Positions 24,490-32,371 of a DNA stretch of 32,576 nucleotides are shown in pieces. The first letter of the stretch is position 1. Each line of letters starts with the position of its first letter. The position numbers and the translations under genes are program-made. Below the pieces are notes generated by a model. It saw only the letters and a list, made by a program, of their open reading frames with translations, did not search any database and was not told the DNA's origin. Origin of the DNA: DATFKA01 sp042095835 (GTDB lineage Bacteria; Bacteroidota; Bacteroidia; Chitinophagales; Saprospiraceae); NCBI GenBank assembly GCA_042095835.1, contig JBELML010000066.1, positions 1-32,576 of the forward strand, in the 5' to 3' direction.

Positions 24490-25095
24490 TTGACAGAACA
24501 TATTCATCCTATCTTTGACCAGCTACTTCAGCGTAGTGATCGGGAGCAGCGACTAAATCAAAAGAGTAAGGTACTTTGGTTGACCGGCCTTTCAGGCTCT
24601 GGTAAAAGTACGATTGCTCGCCAATTAGAGCAGGTACTATTTCAGGAGGGGTTTTTCCCTCAGGTACTCGATGGAGATAATATCCGTTCGGGTATTAATA
24701 ACAACTTAGGATTTAGTACCGAGGATAGAACAGAAAATATCCGTCGCATTGCCGAGGTGGCCAAGCTCTACCTCGACTCCGGGGTCATCTGCATCAATTC
24801 TTTTATCAGCCCGACTAAGCCTATTCGAGATTTAGCGAAATCTATTATAGGTGCTGATGATTTTATAGAAATATACATCAACGCCCCATTAGAAGTCTGC
24901 GAAGCCAGAGATGTGAAAGGACTGTATAAAAAAGCTCGAAGTGGTACAATCAAAGGATTTACCGGTATCGATGCACCCTATGAAGCACCCCAAAATCCTG
25001 CTTTGGAGATTCGTACAGATCAGACAAGCATAGAAGAAGCTACCCAGCAAATATTAACGTACATTAAGCCATTTATAAAGCTTTATTCTAAATAA
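24490..25095 (+). CDS. cysC: Adenylyl-sulfate (APS) kinase, TTG start
   Basis: The 201-residue enzyme phosphorylates APS to PAPS with ATP. The P-loop GLSGSGKST is at 33-41, DGDNIRSGINNNLGFS carries the APS-binding block, and INSFISPTKPIRD holds the active-site serine region. The start is unusual but certain: an in-frame TAG lies at 24481-24483, TTG at 24490 is the only start-type codon after it, and the protein has no internal methionine at all. The opening residues (TEHIHPIFD) also match the family N-terminus. It follows DUF2061 by 10 bp and precedes cysD, from which a 164-bp spacer with a TAATAGC repeat separates it. Confidence 0.93.
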   Translation: MTEHIHPIFDQLLQRSDREQRLNQKSKVLWLTGLSGSGKSTIARQLEQVLFQEGFFPQVLDGDNIRSGINNNLGFSTEDRTENIRRIAEVAKLYLDSGVICINSFISPTKPIRDLAKSIIGADDFIEIYINAPLEVCEARDVKGLYKKARSGTIKGFTGIDAPYEAPQNPALEIRTDQTSIEEATQQILTYIKPFIKLYSK

Positions 25096-25144
25096 TTTTG
25101 TATGGCTAAAAAAATATCTTTTAACCTCACTCTGTGTTACGTAC

Positions 25145-25175
25145 TCGCCTTAATAGCTAAGGCTATTAGGCTCCG
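25145..25175. repeat. TAATAGC palindromic repeat, copy 2
   Basis: TAATAGC TAAG GCTATTA (25151-25168) with the same flanks as copy 1 (CTCGCC before, GGCTCCG after). It lies within the cysC-cysD spacer, so it is probably transcribed and could form a hairpin that changes downstream expression. Confidence 0.6.
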
Positions 25176-25259
25176 TGCGCGCCTTGATTGAAGTCAAAAG
25201 TTGATCTTTTTATCTCATAAAACTATTTTAGCATAAAGTCACTTAGTATTACATAATTT

Positions 25260-26171
25260 ATGGAAAATTTTGATTATAACCTCAATCACCTCAAAGAATT
25301 AGAGGCTGAATCGATCTTTATATTGAGGGAGGTGGCCGCGCAGTTTCAGAATCCTGTCATCATGTTTTCAGGTGGTAAGGATTCTATTTTGATGACCTAT
25401 CTGGCGGTTAAGGCATTTCATCCAGCTAAGATTCCATTTCCACTTTTACATATCGATACTGGACACAATTTCGATGAGACGATCCAGTATCGCGATGATC
25501 TAGTCAAAAAGATTGGAGCACGCTTGATCGTAGGGTCCGTGCAAGAAGCCATTGATACAGGACAAGTCGTTGAGGAAAAAGGGTACAACGCAAGTCGAAA
25601 TGGCTTGCAAACTGCTGTCCTACTAGACTCCTTGGAGAAAGGTAAATTCGACGCTGCTATGGGCGGCGCACGTAGAGATGAAGAAAAAGCAAGGGCAAAA
25701 GAACGCTTCTTTTCCCATAGAGATGAATTTGGTCAGTGGGATCCTAAGAATCAACGCCCAGAACTCTGGAACCTCTTCAATGGCAAAAAGCACATGGGAG
25801 AGCACTTTAGAATTTTTCCCATCAGTAACTGGACCGAGCTCGATGTTTGGCAATATTTAGCTATGGAAAAGGTAGAACTTCCTAGCCTCTATTTTGCCCA
25901 CAAACGGAAAGTTTTTGTCAGAGACGGAATCTACCTAGCAGATTCAGCATTTATCCCTAAAAAGCCAGATGAAGAAGTAGTAGAGATGATGGTCCGCTGT
26001 CGTACCATTGGTGATGTCACCTGTACGGGTGTATGGCCATCAGAGGCTTCTACCGTCGCAGGTATTATCGATGAAGTAGCCACTACTCGAGTCACCGAAC
26101 GTGGCGGCCGGGCCGACGATAAACGCTCCGAAACAGCCATGGAAGATCGCAAGAAACATGGGTATTTCTAG
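25260..26171 (+). CDS. cysD: Sulfate adenylyltransferase subunit 2
   Basis: The 303-residue catalytic subunit of ATP sulfurylase makes APS from sulfate and ATP, driven by GTP hydrolysis in CysN. The PP-loop FSGGKDS is at 36-42. Family blocks LLHIDTGHNFDE, AAMGGARRDEEKARAKERFFS and FRIFPISNWTELDVW are all intact, as is the C-terminal RCRTIGDVTCTG and the tail MEDRKKHGYF. Length and start are standard. CysN follows after 114 bp that include a small TCCGAC/GTCGGA hairpin (26238-26263). Confidence 0.96.
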   Translation: MENFDYNLNHLKELEAESIFILREVAAQFQNPVIMFSGGKDSILMTYLAVKAFHPAKIPFPLLHIDTGHNFDETIQYRDDLVKKIGARLIVGSVQEAIDTGQVVEEKGYNASRNGLQTAVLLDSLEKGKFDAAMGGARRDEEKARAKERFFSHRDEFGQWDPKNQRPELWNLFNGKKHMGEHFRIFPISNWTELDVWQYLAMEKVELPSLYFAHKRKVFVRDGIYLADSAFIPKKPDEEVVEMMVRCRTIGDVTCTGVWPSEASTVAGIIDEVATTRVTERGGRADDKRSETAMEDRKKHGYF

Positions 26172-26285
26172 GCAATAAACAATCGAGCCGAGAATACATA
26201 CCAGTATTCCATAAGAGCATTAACAATATTTATTTTATCCGACCTAGCTTTAATACCGTCGGAATACCATTTATCATTATCCACT

Positions 26286-27542
26286 ATGGATTATCAGAAT
26301 AGCGAATTACTAAGATTTACCACAGCAGGTAGTGTAGACGACGGGAAGAGTACTTTGATCGGTCGTCTGCTATACGATAGTAAATCAATATATGAAGATC
26401 AACTCGAAAATATCAGACAAACTTCCGAAAGAAGAGGAGAGGAGGGGATCAATTTAGCATTGCTCACCGATGGTTTGAAATCTGAACGGGAGCAGGGTAT
26501 CACCATCGATGTAGCTTACCGCTACTTTTCTACACCTAAGCGCAAGTTTATTATTGCCGATACACCAGGACATATTCAGTACACCAGAAATATGGTCACT
26601 GGCGCTTCTACGGCCAACGTCGCCTTGATTCTTATCGATGCACGGAAAGGTGTATTAGAGCAAACGCGTAGACACGCCTTCATTGCTTCTTTGTTGCAGA
26701 TACCTCACCTAGTGGTCTGTATCAATAAGATGGATTTGGTGGATTATGACCAAGCCCGCTACGAGGAGATCAAGGATGAATTTGAGAAATTCTCTTATAA
26801 GTTGGATGTCAAGGATGTACATTTTATTCCGATTTCAGCCTTAAAAGGTGATAATGTCGTAGATCGTTCTGAGATCATGCCTTGGTACGAAGGGTCCACA
26901 CTTCTCTACTATTTAGAAAATGTCCATATCGGTAGTGACCACAACTTCATCGACGCTCGTTTTCCGGTCCAGTATGTGATTCGACCATATAACGACGAGT
27001 ATCATGACTATAGAGGTTATGCGGGTCGGGTCGCTGGTGGTATATTTAAAGAAGGAGATGAGGTGATTCTGCTGCCATCAGGTCTAAGCTCCAAGATCAA
27101 ACAAATCGATACCTACGAGGGCCCGATTAAAGAAGCTTATCCTCCAATGTCGGTGACCATTTTACTTGAAGATGATGTTGATTTGAGCCGTGGAGATATG
27201 ATTGCGCGGGTCAATAATCAGCCAAAGGTAGAACAAGATATCGAGGTCATGGTGTGTTGGTTCAACGAGCGCCCACTACAACCTAGAGGGAAATATACGA
27301 TTCTGCATACTACCAGAGAGGCGCGTTGCGTAGTGAAAGATATTCGCTATAAACTCGACATCAATTCATTACACAGAAATCAGGAGGATAAGACCATTGG
27401 TATGAATGATATTGCTAGAGTAGTACTGAGGACAACCAAGCCCTTACTGCACGATAGCTATCGAAAAAATCGAATCGCAGGTAGTTTGATTTTTATTGAC
27501 GAAGCTACCAATGAGACCGTTGGTGCTGGTATGATTATATAA
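26286..27542 (+). CDS. cysN: Sulfate adenylyltransferase subunit 1 (GTPase)
   Basis: The 418-residue GTPase partner of CysD belongs to the EF-Tu-like translational GTPases. G1 GSVDDGKS is at 15-22, G3 reads DTPGH, G4 reads NKMD and G5 ISALKGDN. The switch block EREQGITIDVAYRYF is typical of CysN/NodQ. It is a stand-alone CysN and not the CysN-CysC fusion seen in some bacteria, consistent with the separate cysC upstream. No PAPS reductase or sulfite reductase is nearby. Confidence 0.96.
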   Translation: MDYQNSELLRFTTAGSVDDGKSTLIGRLLYDSKSIYEDQLENIRQTSERRGEEGINLALLTDGLKSEREQGITIDVAYRYFSTPKRKFIIADTPGHIQYTRNMVTGASTANVALILIDARKGVLEQTRRHAFIASLLQIPHLVVCINKMDLVDYDQARYEEIKDEFEKFSYKLDVKDVHFIPISALKGDNVVDRSEIMPWYEGSTLLYYLENVHIGSDHNFIDARFPVQYVIRPYNDEYHDYRGYAGRVAGGIFKEGDEVILLPSGLSSKIKQIDTYEGPIKEAYPPMSVTILLEDDVDLSRGDMIARVNNQPKVEQDIEVMVCWFNERPLQPRGKYTILHTTREARCVVKDIRYKLDINSLHRNQEDKTIGMNDIARVVLRTTKPLLHDSYRKNRIAGSLIFIDEATNETVGAGMII

Positions 27543-27597
27543 AATGTTGTAATGTTGTAATGATTCAATAAATACACCATTATTTATCGCCCGCTCG

Positions 27598-27640
27598 CCT
27601 ACGCTAGAGCTTTAGCGGAAGCATAAGCTTCGAAGCAGGG
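27598..27640. repeat. GCTARAGC-type dispersed hairpin, copy 2
   Basis: CCTACGCTAGAGCTTTAGCGG contains CGCTA/TAGCG with loop GAGCTT and is followed by the palindrome GCTTCGAAGC. The octamer repeat ATGTTGTA occurs twice just upstream (27543-27560). Related copies lie at 21771 and 32116. Confidence 0.45.
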
Positions 27641-27682
27641 AGCTTGTAATATGGGTGAATTAATCAGTAAATATAACCTTCC

Positions 27683-28234
27683 ATGGGAAAACAATACCAA
27701 CAACTACAGCCTAAACAGATTGACTTCATCCAACAACAAAAAATCTTTTTTGTAGGAACTGCCCGCACTGAAGGTCGAGTTAATATCTCGCCAAAAGGCT
27801 TGGATACCCTGCGCATAATAGATGAGCATACGGCTCTATGGCTCAACCTTACGGGCAGCGGTAATGAAACCGCCATCCATTTAGAAGAGAATAACCGCAT
27901 TACGCTGATGTTTTGTGCTTTCGAGGGTAATCCTTTAATCCTTCGATTGTACGGACAGGCTACCGTTTACCACGAGCAAGACGCGGCATTTGGAGAATAT
28001 ATTGGCCAATTCGGTACTCCACTCGGTGGACGCCAAATCATGAAGGTCGACATTGACTTGGTACAAACTTCTTGTGGATTTGCAGTGCCTTTGATGGATT
28101 ATAAAGAAGACCGGTCTATACTAAAAGATTGGGCTAAGAAAAAGGGAGAAGATGGTATCCGCGATTACTGGAAGGACCGAAACCGCAAAAGCATCGACGG
28201 CTTTGAATCCGACGTTTTCAAAAACGAAAAATAA
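27683..28234 (+). CDS. Pyridoxamine 5'-phosphate oxidase-family (FMN-binding split barrel) protein
   Basis: The 183-residue cytosolic protein has the PNPOx-like split-barrel pattern: IDFIQQQKIFFVGTA at about 13-27, GRVNISPKGLDTLRI, then LWLNLTGSGNETAIHLEEN and ITLMFCAFEGNPLILRLYGQA. The GSGNETAIHL segment is the usual flavin phosphate-contact region. It is not PdxH, whose length and C-terminal substrate motif differ; members of this subgroup are uncharacterised FMN- or F420-like reductases. The C-terminus is charged and unlike an enzyme domain. It lies 140 bp after cysN on the same strand, with a dispersed hairpin between, so co-transcription is uncertain. The ATG at 27683 gives a good N-terminus. 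Confidence 0.8.
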   Translation: MGKQYQQLQPKQIDFIQQQKIFFVGTARTEGRVNISPKGLDTLRIIDEHTALWLNLTGSGNETAIHLEENNRITLMFCAFEGNPLILRLYGQATVYHEQDAAFGEYIGQFGTPLGGRQIMKVDIDLVQTSCGFAVPLMDYKEDRSILKDWAKKKGEDGIRDYWKDRNRKSIDGFESDVFKNEK

Positions 28235-28549
28235 GCGCCTTTCTCCTAATAGGATTACACTTCTTAAAGCCAATCGCTAAGTTGTTTTTTGGCTGTTATT
28301 AAGAAAGGTCTTACTAGGCAATCGCTGAGGAGTTTTGCGAACGAAAAATGGCCACCCGCAGAGCTTGGAACTACAGTTATATTGGCAACCATGCACCGGC
28401 TATGGCCAACTATGAATTAAACCTTTAACGCTCTAAACTCCTATTGAGGACTCCTGGCGTCGCCTTTGTCAGCATGCCTCATCACCTTTTAAGGTCCCCC
28501 TGTCCCAAGATTTTCCCAACCGCAAAGTCCCTAGACTCAATATCCAAGG
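28235..28549. other. Convergent spacer with a copy of a 25-bp dispersed repeat
   Basis: No gene is seen in these 315 bases. Positions 28279-28303 (core CTGTTATTAAG preceded by a T-tract) match 32505-32529 with three differences. No clear terminator hairpin with a T-tract was found for either neighbour, though TTGGC/GCCAA near 28381-28408 can pair. Confidence 0.5.
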
Positions 28550-29959
28550 CTACAAATTATACTCCTGACCCAGCTCTGGAATCTCCACTTTTTCAAAGCC
28601 ATATTGGTTCAATAATTCCTCTAAAGCTTTTTGCTTTTTCAAAGTACCGTGTACGAGGAAAAGGTTTTTAAGGCTAGATTTTTGAGGCCGTACGAAATCT
28701 AAAATTTCCAATCGGTCAGCGTGGGCAGAGAAAGAATCCATCACATGTACTCTTGCTTTGACAGGAAGCCATTGGCCAAATAGTCTTAGGGTCTCTACAC
28801 CTTCTCGTAAATATCCTCCAGGAGTTCCTGGTGAGCAATACCCTACAATTAGAATAGTATTCTGTGGTTTATCAATATTGTTAAAAACATGGTGCTTGAT
28901 TCGACCGGCGTTGATCATACCGGCAGAACTAATGATGATGCTTGGCTCCCGGTCATCATTGAGGGCTTTTGAGTCTTCGGTGCGCTTGATATATTTCAGC
29001 CTATTAAAACCAAAAGGATTGGGATCAATGAGCATATACTCGGCTAGGTCATCGTCAAAACATTCAGGATGAGATCCAAAAATTACCGTTGCATTCACCG
29101 ATAAAGGACTGTCTACATAAACAGGTATCTCAGGAAGACGCCCATCGTTTTCTAGTTGATCAAGCATATAGACAATCTCCTGGGTGCGACCAACACTGAA
29201 AGCTGGTATGATGAGTTTGCCTTGGTTTTTTACACAAGTATCAGTGATGACTTCTAGCAATTGGGTCAAGTCCTCTGGCGTGCCTTGATGCTCTTTGTCA
29301 CCATAGGTAGACTCACAGATGAGATAGTCAAGCTGAGGCATCTGCTGTGGATCTCTCAAAATAGGTCGAGATGGACGACCGATATCACCACTGAAGCCAA
29401 AATGCGTTGTTTTTCCATTTTCGCGGATGCGCAAGGTCACTGTAGCACTTCCTAGGATATGGCCGGCATCTCTGAACTGCACCTCTACATCTGGATGGAT
29501 AGAAAACCATTTGTCATAGCCATAGGAGGCGAACTGCTTCATGGTTTGAGTGACATCATCTCCATCGTATAAAGGCTCTTTGAAAGCAACATCGTCAAAT
29601 TTGCCTTTCTTTTTTAGTCTTTTATTATAATATTCTGCATCGCGTTCCTGAATTTTGGAGCTATCCAAAAGTAGAATGCTGCATAATGAGCGGGTAGCAT
29701 GAGTGGAGTGGATCGTTCCGGAAAAGCCATCTTTGACTAATTTAGGGATACGACCACTATGATCAATATGAGCATGAGAAAGCACGAGGCAATCTACTTC
29801 AGCAGGATCAAAAAGCCATTTTTCATTGAAGCCTTGCATGTCTTTATCATACCCTTGATAGAGGCCACAATCAAGTAAGATTTTGAAGCCATTGTCTAGG
29901 GTTAGCAAATGGGAACTACCCGTTACTTCTTGTGCAGCTCCGCAGAATTTGATTTTCAT
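28550..29959 (-). CDS. Beta-CASP metallo-beta-lactamase RNA hydrolase (exonuclease/CPSF-like)
   Basis: The 469-residue cytosolic protein has the zinc motif SHAHIDHSGR (H62, H64, D66, H67) after an N-terminal GAAQEVTGSSHLL that typifies the YSH1/CPSF73-like group. Further ligands are in DAGHILGS and FSGDIGR, and a beta-CASP insert follows (STYGDKEHQ, PAFSVGRTQEIVYML, DSPLS). The C-terminal RMMBL-type block reads DSFSAHADR then LVHGTLKKQKAL. All metal and CASP residues are intact, so it is probably an active RNA hydrolase; the substrate is unknown and it is not RNase J. It stands alone and is convergent with the PNPOx-like gene. Confidence 0.9.
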   Translation of the reverse strand: MKIKFCGAAQEVTGSSHLLTLDNGFKILLDCGLYQGYDKDMQGFNEKWLFDPAEVDCLVLSHAHIDHSGRIPKLVKDGFSGTIHSTHATRSLCSILLLDSSKIQERDAEYYNKRLKKKGKFDDVAFKEPLYDGDDVTQTMKQFASYGYDKWFSIHPDVEVQFRDAGHILGSATVTLRIRENGKTTHFGFSGDIGRPSRPILRDPQQMPQLDYLICESTYGDKEHQGTPEDLTQLLEVITDTCVKNQGKLIIPAFSVGRTQEIVYMLDQLENDGRLPEIPVYVDSPLSVNATVIFGSHPECFDDDLAEYMLIDPNPFGFNRLKYIKRTEDSKALNDDREPSIIISSAGMINAGRIKHHVFNNIDKPQNTILIVGYCSPGTPGGYLREGVETLRLFGQWLPVKARVHVMDSFSAHADRLEILDFVRPQKSSLKNLFLVHGTLKKQKALEELLNQYGFEKVEIPELGQEYNL

Positions 29960-30074
29960 ATTGATTTCACTTTGTCCTCAAGATAAAAAAATCTGAAATA
30001 CACCAATTTGATTTAATCCAACATCTTACAAAAATATTTACTAGTCCTTCGGGTTATGTGATTATGAACCAGAC

Positions 30075-30082
30075 CAAAATTA
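30075..30082 (-). promoter_or_regulatory. Candidate -7 box for the beta-CASP hydrolase gene
   Basis: The minus strand reads TAATTTTG, matching TAnnTTTG, about 115 bp before the ATG. A -33 TTTG is not found at 20 bp, so support is modest. Confidence 0.3.
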
Positions 30083-30103
30083 GATGAAATGAGCATGATC
30101 TTA

Positions 30104-30138
30104 TTTAATCATAAAATCACCAAACGGTGATGATTAAA
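30104..30138. promoter_or_regulatory. Hairpin/operator-like inverted repeat in the divergent spacer
   Basis: TTTAATC (30104-30110) pairs with GATTAAA (30132-30138), and ATCACC pairs with GGTGAT around AAAC, with ATAAA bulged on the left arm. It lies between the divergent beta-CASP and TlpA-like genes and could be an operator. Confidence 0.35.
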
Positions 30139-30224
30139 AAAGATTATGTGAAAGAGAAGCGGTTGCAGATGTTTAAAATTTCTGCAAAAATTAGCTTTCA
30201 AGCATTTGCATAAATTTTAAACAA

Positions 30225-31691
30225 ATGAAATACTCCCTTTTACTCCTAGTTTTTGTTCCTTTCTTTTTAAGCGCTCAAGAAGCAAAGTTGCATATTGAAA
30301 TAAAAAATGCGACTGCCGAAGAGCTTTATATCTATAAAGATGTGTTTGTAGATGCTGATTTGTTATTCGGCTCTAAAGGGATGACCTTTATGATAAAAGA
30401 TGGAGAGCTTAGGCATGATTTTGATCTGAACAAGCCTACATTTATTCGAATCATCTACCGAGAGGCGACCTCTAATACGCGCTTGTCGTACCATTTATTT
30501 ATTTCTCCAGGTGATGATTTACAATTGACCATCGATGCATCTGATCCAGCCGCTCCATACCTTATCAAAGGCAAGGGGAGTGAGAATAATCAACTGCCGA
30601 TTCAGGCCATTATCGATGAGGATCACGGGCTTAAAGCATACCAGCGAGACTCTCTACCATTTGAAGTTTTTGAAGCGATTAAATTTGCAGGGAAGCAAAA
30701 GCAAAAAGCGCTAGCAGCCTATATTGAATCCTTTCAACCCTCAGCTAGCTTTATAAAGACCTTCAAACTGCTAGCCGACTCTTATGTAACTAGAACCTAC
30801 CTTAAGTTTCAAGGGAAACAAAGGTATACGGCAAGAGATTTCTATCAGCGCAACCAAGCGCAATGGCTGAATATATCTGATTCTTTAACTACGAATCTTG
30901 ATTTGAATAATGCGGCTTTGTTGGATATCCCAAGCCACCTTTACTTCTTATATTCTTATACTCTAAGGATTAAAGAAAGGGCACAAGAAAATCCGAAGTT
31001 GTTAGCTATATATGATGCCGATGAATCTACTTCCTCAAATGTGTTAATCGGAAAGGTGATAGACCAGCATTTTAGTGGTCGGACAGCGGAGTTTGTTTAT
31101 GCCTCTCTTTTTAAGCAGAATATTGGTGATGATGATTTGGATCTTCCAGTTGTTTTTGATCGGTTTAAAGCAAAATATCCGAATAGCTCGTACTTGTCAA
31201 AAATTGAACCATCCATTACTCAGATTAAGGCACAAATTCAAGGTACAATGACGGATGAGATGAGCCTTGTAGAGGATACAGAAAAGCTGCAAACAATGGA
31301 AGATGTCTTGCAAATTGTAAAAGGTAAAACGGTTTTGTTAGATATGTGGGGGACATGGTGTGGTCCTTGTCGTTCAGAGTTCTCCAAGCATGCTGAAGCA
31401 CTCAAAGCTCACTTTGAAGCGAAAGGGGTTGATTTTTTATACATAGCTAATTATGATTTGAAAAATATCGACAAATGGAAGAAATTGATCGCTTATTATA
31501 ATCTAAAAGGCACCCATATTCTAGCCAGCCAAGCACTTACTAACGATATCATGAAAAAGGTCGGCGGCACAGGTTATCCTACCTATGTTATCATTAAAAA
31601 AGATGGCTCTTATGCTCGCCCCAGTACTGCTTATCCTATAAAAAGAGAGGCGCTTATTGAGGATTTAGAGCAGGCATTAAAGCAGGAATAA
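30225..31691 (+). CDS. Exported TlpA-like thioredoxin-fold disulfide oxidoreductase
   Basis: The 488-residue protein has a signal peptide (MKYSLLLLVFVPFFLSAQ) without a lipobox, so it should be soluble in the periplasm. Residues about 20-120 resemble the DUF4369-like beta domain often found before Bacteroidota TlpA modules; 125-350 are helical and of unknown fold. The C-terminal thioredoxin domain (about 352-488) has LLDMWGTWCGPCRSEF with redox cysteines C379 and C382 and the cis-proline turn GYPTYV. It probably reduces or oxidises periplasmic thiols, for instance in cytochrome c maturation, but the partner is unknown. The gene is monocistronic; no clear terminator follows. Confidence 0.88.
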   Translation: MKYSLLLLVFVPFFLSAQEAKLHIEIKNATAEELYIYKDVFVDADLLFGSKGMTFMIKDGELRHDFDLNKPTFIRIIYREATSNTRLSYHLFISPGDDLQLTIDASDPAAPYLIKGKGSENNQLPIQAIIDEDHGLKAYQRDSLPFEVFEAIKFAGKQKQKALAAYIESFQPSASFIKTFKLLADSYVTRTYLKFQGKQRYTARDFYQRNQAQWLNISDSLTTNLDLNNAALLDIPSHLYFLYSYTLRIKERAQENPKLLAIYDADESTSSNVLIGKVIDQHFSGRTAEFVYASLFKQNIGDDDLDLPVVFDRFKAKYPNSSYLSKIEPSITQIKAQIQGTMTDEMSLVEDTEKLQTMEDVLQIVKGKTVLLDMWGTWCGPCRSEFSKHAEALKAHFEAKGVDFLYIANYDLKNIDKWKKLIAYYNLKGTHILASQALTNDIMKKVGGTGYPTYVIIKKDGSYARPSTAYPIKREALIEDLEQALKQE

Positions 31692-31831
31692 AAAAAATAT
31701 CGATTTTTTTTTGAGCTTGGGAACTAATCCTAGGGCGATTGCAGTTTATGGGTTGAATCACGCAAGCAAGTAAAGTATTTTCATTCTATAAAGAAGGTAT
31801 AAATTCAAAGTACAATGTTATTATTTATTCA

Positions 31832-31981
31832 ACATATCCTTTCATCACCGATCTCCGAGAAACCGGAGCAGGGGAGTGATATGTCGGGCATAGACGGCTG
31901 GCTAAACCCCAGTTGCCCCCAGGAAGATCGATTGTATTAGCAGCTTCAATTTTGTAGCTGTTAGTCAACGGCTACAAAATT
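31832..31981 (+). ncRNA. Candidate structured RNA or leader, family unknown
   Basis: Several pairings sit close together: ACATATC/GATATGT (31832-31838, 31878-31884), CTCCG/CGGAG with loop AGAAAC (31853-31868), CGATCT with AGATCG (31849-31854, 31925-31930), and a perfect 11-bp hairpin AATTTTGTAGC/GCTACAAAATT (31948-31981). GGGG (31871-31874) could pair with downstream C-runs as a pseudoknot. Some pairings are mutually exclusive, as in a switch. It does not match SAM, TPP, cobalamin, RNase P, tmRNA or 6S patterns that I know. The strand is assumed. Confidence 0.25.
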
Positions 31982-32093
31982 CCAATTCCATTCTAGATAA
32001 ATCTTAGGAACAATTCGTAGCCACTTCTAGGAGACGTATATGTCTCAATTAAAGTAATTAAAAAAAGGCATACAGAGTACTGAGGACAGGTGT

Positions 32094-32201
32094 TACGTCC
32101 TAGCTCAGCATGGTTTCCGCGTAGGCTAAAGCTACAGCGGAGGTGCAGAGCATTAGAACCTGGTTCTAAGGGTCAACGCTTCGATTCCAGTCGAAATCAG
32201 C
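32094..32201 (+). tRNA. Degenerate tRNA-like segment with a hairpin in the D-loop position
   Basis: TAGCTCAG (32101-32108) resembles a D-arm start, with GCTC pairing to GAGC at 32148-32151. An anticodon-like stem TTAGA/TCTAA (32153-32157, 32165-32169) encloses the 7-nt loop ACCTGGT, and TTCGATT (32080+100 offset, 32180-32186) resembles a T-loop. Against a working tRNA: position 33 would be C, the T-stem and acceptor stem do not pair, and 29 extra bases forming a 9-bp hairpin (32116-32141) sit in the D-loop. It is best read as a decayed tRNA or tRNA-like repeat; no amino acid is assigned. Confidence 0.2.
32116..32141. repeat. GCTARAGC-type dispersed hairpin, copy 3
   Basis: TCCGCGTAG (32116-32124) pairs with CTAC plus GCGGA (32132-32141, one bulged A) around the loop GCTAAAG. 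Its core is related to the copies at 21771 and 27598. Confidence 0.45.
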
Positions 32202-32371
32202 ATTGATTTCCTACCGTTATTGATTGCCTTCTTTTATTTTACAACACGCTGTTTACATGAGTAGCCTTGTGTGCTATTCAAATGATTTAGAAAGAAAAGG
32301 AGCTAGTGAATAGGGGCAACGCCTTAAAATAAAAACTTAAAAAGGAATGGTTATTTCTCGAAATTAAGTAA

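Noticed and set aside
31832..31930. SAM-I, TPP or tmRNA-type element
   Set aside because: The hairpins do not carry the conserved core sequences of those families, so it was kept only as an unassigned candidate structure.
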